DNA of 8,464 nt from Methanothrix sp. (GTDB taxonomy: Archaea; Halobacteriota; Methanosarcinia; Methanotrichales; Methanotrichaceae): NCBI GenBank assembly GCA_023229165.1, contig JALNZQ010000107.1:1-8464 (forward strand). Direction: 5' to 3'. A program made the translations under genes and the position numbers. This document shows, in pieces, positions 4,232 through 8,464 of the stretch. The number at the start of each line of letters is the position of its first letter. The first letter of the stretch is position 1. The notes under the pieces are model-generated. The model was not told the DNA's origin, searched no databases, and was given only the letters and a program-made list of their open reading frames with translations.

Positions 4232-6550
4232 TTATCCTCCTCTTGCTATCAGCTTGAGGGCTTTTTTCATCTCGTATTTCGCATTTTCCACCACAGAACG
4301 CCGAATCTCCATGCGGTACATGAGCACAACGAAGACCGTGAAGGTCGTGAGCAATGCGAATATTATCGCTAATACTGTAACCGTCCCGAAATTATTGGTA
4401 ATCAGGAAGGGCGAGGATATCAGGGCGGCAAATCCAAACACGGTGGTAAGGCCGGATGCAATGAGTGCCGAACCTATGCGCCTTGATGCAATTTTTAGCG
4501 CCTCCAGGGGTTCTCCGATCCTTGCCAGCTCCTCGTAGAAGCGCTCCATCATCAATATTGCGTATTCCGATCCTACACCTAAAATGAGGGCGCCAAGGCA
4601 TGCCGTGAGTGGCGTATATTTCATGTCTGCCAGGTACATCACTCCACCCATCCAGCCTATTACTACCAGCATAGGCAGTACCGGCAACAGCGCTTTTATG
4701 AAATCCCGGTAGATCAGCAGCAGCACTATAAATATCAGCACCAACCCCAGCAGAGTCATCTCCGTTCTGCCTTGTGTCAAGGCGGTAATGACTGTGGTCA
4801 TTACCACAGAGTCGCCAGTCTCTCGCACGGACACTCCGGGAGGCGGTTGATGCCAGGCGATGTCTTTATCGATCTCTTTTATGAGCCGGTCGGTACCCGA
4901 TGCTCCCAGGTTGGTCAGCTCCTTGCCCACATTCAATTTGATTAAGGCGGTGTCATGACCATCAAGATTCTTGACTCGCGTCTGTTCAGGAAGGGCATCT
5001 ATCAGCCTTCGGATCTCAGTTTGGTCTTGCGGTATCTCGCCCCCATTGGCCCGTTTAACTAGGGCGGCTACGCTTTCATAACCATATACCTGGTCGCGGG
5101 AATTTTGCAGGTAGATGCAAAACTCATCCATCCATCGCAGAGTATTCGGATCGGAAATGTCATCGGCCTGAACTATGAGATCTACCGTATCCGTACCTCC
5201 AAAGATATCGCTCATATGTCGAAAGTCGATGAGCGGTGGCAAGTCCTGAGGCACATAATTCTTGAAGTCGGTATCCACCTGAACCTGAGTATCTGCATAG
5301 ATTCCGACTAACGAGAGGAATAATGCAGCCGCAAGCACCAGATGCCATCTTTGAATGCAAATGTCCGAGACCTTCTCAATGATGCTTCCGATCATTGTGT
5401 CTTTGGGCACATCGACGGCTGCTTCCTGTCTCATCATTGCTCTCTTAGATGAGCCTCTCTTCTCTATAATGTAAAGCAAAGTGATGCCCACGAAAAGGGC
5501 GGACAGATAGCAAAGGAAGAGTCCCACAAGGCATAGCAGCCCGAAATCTCTGGTCATGGGCACTGATGATGTGAGGAGGGAGACGAAGCCCATGGCAGTT
5601 ATAATCAGAGCGATCATGACCGGCATGGAGACATGGCTCACCGTCTGGATCACTGCTTGCATGGGTGAGCGACCTTTAACGAACTCTTCATCAATCCTGT
5701 TGTGAAACTGGATGGCGTAGTCTATGCCGATGCCTATCAGCACCGGGAAGGCGGACATGGATACCATGGTAAAGGGTATATGCAGAAATCCCATAGCTCC
5801 GAAGGTCCATATTATGCCCAGGAAGACGACGGGAATGGGGAGAAGCGACCATTTCACATGGTTAAAGGATATCAGCAGTGCCACTATCATGAGCAGGCCA
5901 GCCAGGGCTAGAATAGGGCCGTTGCTCTTGGCCATCTCCTCGGTTATTGATTGCATGAGCGCCGGCTTTCCTGTGACTGTAACGATTACATCAGGCGGAA
6001 ATTCTGCCATCTTCACCTGACCAGATGTCTCTTTGTAAATCTCTCTAAGCTGTGCTTCCTTCAAAGAAACCGGTAGCTCGATGGAGAGCATGGTATGCTT
6101 CTTATCGGGCATCATAGCATTTACTGCAGGAAGATTTGTCGGATAAGAGAGAATTTCATCAATCCTCTCCTGGGTGGGAATAATTCTGATACCGCTTTCG
6201 CCCTTCTCTGTGTCTATCACTATATCGGCGATGCTTGTCACTGCCAGTACATCCGAAGCTATGCGCATCTTTTGTGAGAGTCTGTCCATCGCCCTCAAGA
6301 TTTCCGGTTTTGTGACATCGTCCGCTTCAATGAGCACAGCTATTGACTCGGTGGCAAACTTCTCCACATAGAGATGGTCGAAAAGCTGGTAGAGTGGTGA
6401 TTCTTTGCCCACCATGCTCTCTGTGGTCATTCCTTGCATCTCGATTTGCTGGGCATAGTGCAGGGAGGCGAGTGTTAGAAGCAGTGCGGCTGCCATGATT
6501 ATGATGGGATTGTCTGCGATCCATTGGCCGAGCCTTTCTGTGCTTTTCAT
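4232..6550 (-). CDS. RND-superfamily exporter of the HAE3/MMPL type
   Basis: A complete 772-residue inner-membrane transporter made of two similar halves. Each half has one N-terminal transmembrane helix (about residues 14-33 and 402-419), a roughly 180-residue extracellular loop, and then a bundle of five helices (about 211-362 and 596-746). The first half carries GIGIDYAIQFHNR with D277 in its fourth helix, the signature residue of RND proton relays; the second half has GVGSEYAILMMER with E662 at the matching place. The length and absence of extra periplasmic docking domains fit the HAE3 (hydrophobe/amphiphile efflux-3) family rather than AcrB-type pumps; archaea use these without an outer-membrane partner. 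Likely cargo is a lipid or another hydrophobic compound, which is inference. The ATG at 6550 is supported by GAGGT (6559-6563, complement) eight bases upstream. It is divergent from a GbsR/MarR-type regulator, its probable controller. Confidence 0.93.
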   Translation of the reverse strand: MKSTERLGQWIADNPIIIMAAALLLTLASLHYAQQIEMQGMTTESMVGKESPLYQLFDHLYVEKFATESIAVLIEADDVTKPEILRAMDRLSQKMRIASDVLAVTSIADIVIDTEKGESGIRIIPTQERIDEILSYPTNLPAVNAMMPDKKHTMLSIELPVSLKEAQLREIYKETSGQVKMAEFPPDVIVTVTGKPALMQSITEEMAKSNGPILALAGLLMIVALLISFNHVKWSLLPIPVVFLGIIWTFGAMGFLHIPFTMVSMSAFPVLIGIGIDYAIQFHNRIDEEFVKGRSPMQAVIQTVSHVSMPVMIALIITAMGFVSLLTSSVPMTRDFGLLCLVGLFLCYLSALFVGITLLYIIEKRGSSKRAMMRQEAAVDVPKDTMIGSIIEKVSDICIQRWHLVLAAALFLSLVGIYADTQVQVDTDFKNYVPQDLPPLIDFRHMSDIFGGTDTVDLIVQADDISDPNTLRWMDEFCIYLQNSRDQVYGYESVAALVKRANGGEIPQDQTEIRRLIDALPEQTRVKNLDGHDTALIKLNVGKELTNLGASGTDRLIKEIDKDIAWHQPPPGVSVRETGDSVVMTTVITALTQGRTEMTLLGLVLIFIVLLLIYRDFIKALLPVLPMLVVIGWMGGVMYLADMKYTPLTACLGALILGVGSEYAILMMERFYEELARIGEPLEALKIASRRIGSALIASGLTTVFGFAALISSPFLITNNFGTVTVLAIIFALLTTFTVFVVLMYRMEIRRSVVENAKYEMKKALKLIARGG

Positions 6551-6564
6551 TCGCGTTTACCTCA

Positions 6565-6596
6565 GTTCCGTTCGAAAATTACCAAACGTCCGGAAC
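6565..6596. promoter_or_regulatory. Candidate operator in the RND/GbsR divergent control region
   Basis: The arms GTTCCGTTCG (6565-6574) and CGTCCGGAAC (6587-6596) are inverted copies matching at 8 of 10 positions, with the outer six bases perfect, around a 12-bp spacer. The repeat lies between the exporter's TATA element and its start codon, so a protein bound here would block early transcription of the exporter. The neighbouring GbsR-type protein is the obvious candidate binder. Confidence 0.5.
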
Positions 6597-6603
6597 ATGC
6601 GAA

Positions 6604-6617
6604 AAGTACTTAAAATT
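6604..6617. promoter_or_regulatory. Overlapping divergent TATA elements
   Basis: The palindrome AAGTACTT (6604-6611) followed by AAAATT supplies TATA-like sequence on both strands: CTTAAAATT for the regulator (+) and TTTTAAGTA for the exporter (-). The + element is centred about 24 bases before the ATG at 6637, predicting a leaderless or nearly leaderless regulator mRNA. The - element predicts a start near 6587 and a leader of about 37 bases holding the exporter's GAGGT site. Confidence 0.5.
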
Positions 6618-6636
6618 TGTGGTCTTCTTTAAATTG

Positions 6637-7155
6637 ATGGATCGAGATGAATTGGATATCTTGAAGAGATACATGGTTGATGCCTGCGTCAAAGTGGCCA
6701 AATGCTATGGCTGGTGCGATGCGGTGGGCGTTTTGCGTGGCACACTTTTTCTGGCGGACAGGCCTGTTTCCATGGACGAACTGGTGGAAGAGACCGGCTA
6801 TAGCAAATCCACGGTTAGCGCCAATATGAGCATGCTGGAAAGGCGGGGTCTGGCCAAGAGGGTTGTCATACCCGGTGACAAGAGATATTTCTATATTCCT
6901 GTTACCGATCCTGATTCTCTCAAGATGGAAATGATACTCAATATGAGGCAAGAGATGCAGGTCATAATTGCCGCTATGAACCGGACCGAGGAGGATCTCA
7001 AGGCCAGTGAGCATGTGTCAGAGGCGGCATTGGTGGGGATTGGCAAAGCTAGACGCTTCTATATGCAAACGGACCTTCTGTTGGATCTGATATCCCGGTA
7101 CAACACGGAGGAATTGATCGCGCTGTTGCAGCGGGGTTTTCACGAGAAAAAATAG
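6637..7155 (+). CDS. GbsR/MarR-type winged-helix transcription regulator
   Basis: A 172-residue one-component regulator. Residues about 8-45 form N-terminal helices, including the typical GVLRGTLFLADRPVSMDEL run. Residues 46-72 are the helix-turn-helix, with recognition helix SKSTVSANMSMLERRGL, and residues 73-90 form the wing, with GDKRYFYIP. The C-terminal helices (97-168) would make the dimer. This arrangement fits the GbsR branch of MarR-like proteins (COG1510-type). The ATG at 6637 is preferred over GTG at 6619 and TTG at 6634 because homologous domains start close to here and because a TATA element is centred about 24 bases upstream, implying a leaderless mRNA. It is divergent from the RND exporter with only 86 bases between them, so it probably controls that gene and perhaps itself through the inverted repeat at 6565-6596. 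The inducer is unknown. Confidence 0.88.
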   Translation: MDRDELDILKRYMVDACVKVAKCYGWCDAVGVLRGTLFLADRPVSMDELVEETGYSKSTVSANMSMLERRGLAKRVVIPGDKRYFYIPVTDPDSLKMEMILNMRQEMQVIIAAMNRTEEDLKASEHVSEAALVGIGKARRFYMQTDLLLDLISRYNTEELIALLQRGFHEKK

Positions 7156-7213
7156 CCATTAAATGAATGTAATAAACCAATCGGATTTGACCTTCTCAAC
7201 CATTTATACATCT

Positions 7214-7230
7214 TGCATACCTGATGCATA
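7214..7230. repeat. TGCATA direct repeat at the promoter of the PAS-GAF gene
   Basis: TGCATA occurs at 7214-7219 and again at 7225-7230, 11 bp apart (about one helical turn), and TGCAT/ATGCA also form an inverted pair. The second copy runs into the likely TATA box, so a bound protein could block or aid TBP. Confidence 0.35.
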
Positions 7231-7235
7231 AAAAA
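7227..7235 (+). promoter_or_regulatory. Candidate TATA box for the PAS-GAF sensor gene
   Basis: CATAAAAAA about 85 bases before the TTG start predicts a transcript start near 7255 and a leader of about 60 bases. An alternative TATA element, TTTATACA, lies at 7203-7210. A small GTCTA/TAGAC hairpin (7280-7295) falls in the leader. Confidence 0.4.
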
Positions 7236-7314
7236 TGTAGGCTCTATGGTCACCCAATATATTGATTAAGAGTAACGATGTCTATCCGTTTAGACGCGCA
7301 GGCAGTGATAACCG

Positions 7315-8464
7315 TTGAGCGAAGAGAAGCTTGCAAGCAGCGATCCTGAAACGAAGATCGAGCAGATGCTGCGGAAAATAGCGGATATGCAGGAGAGTAT
7401 CGGCAATGCGGGGCAAATGCAGGCGTCGCTTAATGGCCTGAAGGATAACCTCGAAGAGCTGTTGGCCTGCTTGCCGGAGCGCTGCGTACCGTCAGCTGGA
7501 ACAGAGAGCCAGATGATGACAAAAGCGATAGCTGCAGTTCCCACGGCCATTGTGCTTACGGATCTCAAAGGAAATATTGAGTATGTAAACGCCAGCCTTC
7601 TGAAAAATTCCGGTTTTCGCGACATCTCGGAGGTAAAAGGACGGTCGGTATTCGATTTTACGAATGCTGGAGGTAAAGCCAAGCTGCAAGAAGAGGTCAT
7701 ACCTGCCCTTCATTCCGTTGGGCAGTGGCAGGGGGAGCTTTTTTTAAAGAGGTCGGATGGCCAATCTTACATGGCGGAGATGATATGTGCACTTGTCAAA
7801 GACGATTGCGGCAACCCCATCTATCTATTGGCCAACTTTTACAACATCACCGACCGAAAGCGCGCGGAAGAAGCACTGCTTCTGGACGATTCCCGGCTGG
7901 AGGCTTTGCAGAGGCTAAATCAGATGGATGAGGCATCCATTAAAGAGATCACCGACTTCGCCTTGGAGGCTGGGGTCAAGCTGACCGGCTCCAAGCTCGG
8001 CTACCTGGCTTTCGTTGACGACGAAGAAAAGACGCTATTTATGCACTCCTGGTCCAAGAAGGCCATGCAGATGTGCGATATTGAACCTAAAAGGGTAGTC
8101 TATCATCTGCAGGAAACGGGGCTTTGGGGTGAGGCTATTCGGCAGAGAAAAGCGGTGATAACCAATGAATATGCCGCCTGCCCTCAGAGAAGAGGCACTC
8201 CCGTAGGTCACGTCGATATTGTCCGCCACATGAATGTGCCCATCATGGACAAGGGCAAGATAGTCATTGTGGCGGGTCTCGGCAACAAGGAGGTGGAGTA
8301 CGATGACTCCGATGTGCGCCAGCTCACACTGCTCATGAGCGGCATGTGGAAGATCATCCAGCGACGAGAGGCAGAGGAGACGCTGCACAGGCGCGATTTA
8401 TTGCTGCAAGGGGTGGCCAAGGCCACCAACTATCTGCTCACTTCCGATCCCCAGGCCGTAAAGA
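7315..8464 (+). CDS. PAS-GAF sensor protein, 3'-truncated by window edge
   Basis: The frame is open from an in-frame TAA (7309-7311) to the end of the window, 383 codons. The TTG at 7315 is chosen as start because GTGAT (7305-7309) sits five bases upstream; the next in-frame ATG is at 7366. Residues 1-68 are polar and helical, probably a coiled coil, with no signal peptide or membrane helix. Residues 69-179 are a PAS domain (AAVPTAIVLTDLKGNIEYVN at the front, ending in the PAC-like NITDRKRAEEAL). Residues 207-349 are a GAF domain with landmarks GSKLGYLAF, MHSWSKKAM, ETGLWGEAIRQRKAVITNEY, GHVDIVRHMNVPI, and GLGNKEVEYDDSDVRQLTLL. The closing helix LHRRDLLLQGVAKATNYLL usually leads into another sensor domain, so the unseen part probably holds more PAS/GAF modules and perhaps a histidine kinase. 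It is likely a cytoplasmic redox or small-ligand sensor; C254 and C289 in the GAF domain are candidate ligand or heme contacts by analogy only. Confidence 0.88.
   Translation, partial: MSEEKLASSDPETKIEQMLRKIADMQESIGNAGQMQASLNGLKDNLEELLACLPERCVPSAGTESQMMTKAIAAVPTAIVLTDLKGNIEYVNASLLKNSGFRDISEVKGRSVFDFTNAGGKAKLQEEVIPALHSVGQWQGELFLKRSDGQSYMAEMICALVKDDCGNPIYLLANFYNITDRKRAEEALLLDDSRLEALQRLNQMDEASIKEITDFALEAGVKLTGSKLGYLAFVDDEEKTLFMHSWSKKAMQMCDIEPKRVVYHLQETGLWGEAIRQRKAVITNEYAACPQRRGTPVGHVDIVRHMNVPIMDKGKIVIVAGLGNKEVEYDDSDVRQLTLLMSGMWKIIQRREAEETLHRRDLLLQGVAKATNYLLTSDPQAVK

Noticed and set aside
4209..4538. 109-codon + strand ORF with AGGAG-like bases just upstream
   Set aside because: It lies almost wholly antisense to the securely coding 3' end of the RND exporter and its low-complexity product looks like a shadow.
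7278..7349. 23-codon + strand ORF overlapping the start of the PAS-GAF gene in another frame
   Set aside because: No ribosome binding site and no recognisable product; the TTG at 7315 with GTGAT explains the region better.
7290..7700. 136-codon minus-strand ORF opposite the PAS domain
   Set aside because: It is antisense to a clearly coding PAS domain, so it is a shadow frame.

Overview
The window looks like chromosome of a methanogenic euryarchaeon, most likely from Methanotrichaceae (Methanothrix/Methanosaeta) or a close relative within Methanosarcinia. The reasons are: an archaeal EF-1A gene followed directly by ribosomal protein S10 (the archaeal str-operon order); a tRNA gene with no encoded CCA; TATA-box promoters; GGTGA or GAGGT ribosome binding sites; oligo-T terminators; and a PAS/GAF sensor whose GAF domain is of the type common in methanogen signalling proteins. 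The genus is inferred from general resemblance, not from a search.

Layout. Positions 1-933 hold the end of the translation-factor operon on the + strand: the C-terminal 200 residues of EF-1A, then S10. A 13-bp imperfect hairpin follows S10, and then an independently promoted tRNA-Arg(CCG) at 1006-1079. Positions 1168-2242 carry two minus-strand genes: a small AbrB/SpoVT-type DNA-binding protein with its own TATA box, and upstream of it an unrecognised exported protein whose start codon appears to be missing or non-standard. Divergent from the exported protein, on the + strand, is a HAD phosphatase (2347-3144) of the soluble P-type-ATPase-like type, with an Ala at the usual second Asp of motif I. 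Next comes a coiled-coil plus winged-helix protein (most likely 3361-3918) behind a strong palindromic TATA box and a second palindrome.

Positions 3919-4231 are an AT-rich gap between convergent genes. It contains terminators, an apparently orphan TATA box and three short inverted repeats, but no convincing gene. Positions 4232-6550 (minus) encode a complete 772-residue RND exporter of the HAE3/MMPL type. It is divergently transcribed from a GbsR/MarR-type regulator (6637-7155). The 86-bp space between them holds overlapping TATA elements and a 10-bp-arm inverted repeat, a likely operator, so these two genes probably form a regulator-exporter pair. The window ends inside a large PAS-GAF sensor gene that starts at a TTG at 7315 and runs off the right edge.

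How the genes work together: EF-1A, S10 and the tRNA are housekeeping translation genes. The rest is mostly one-component regulation (AbrB, winged helix, GbsR), membrane export (RND) and signal sensing (PAS-GAF). I see no mobile element, CRISPR array or defence system. The best leads are the divergent GbsR/RND control region, the palindromes upstream of the winged-helix gene, the inverted-repeat-rich convergent gap, and the exported protein with no proper start codon.
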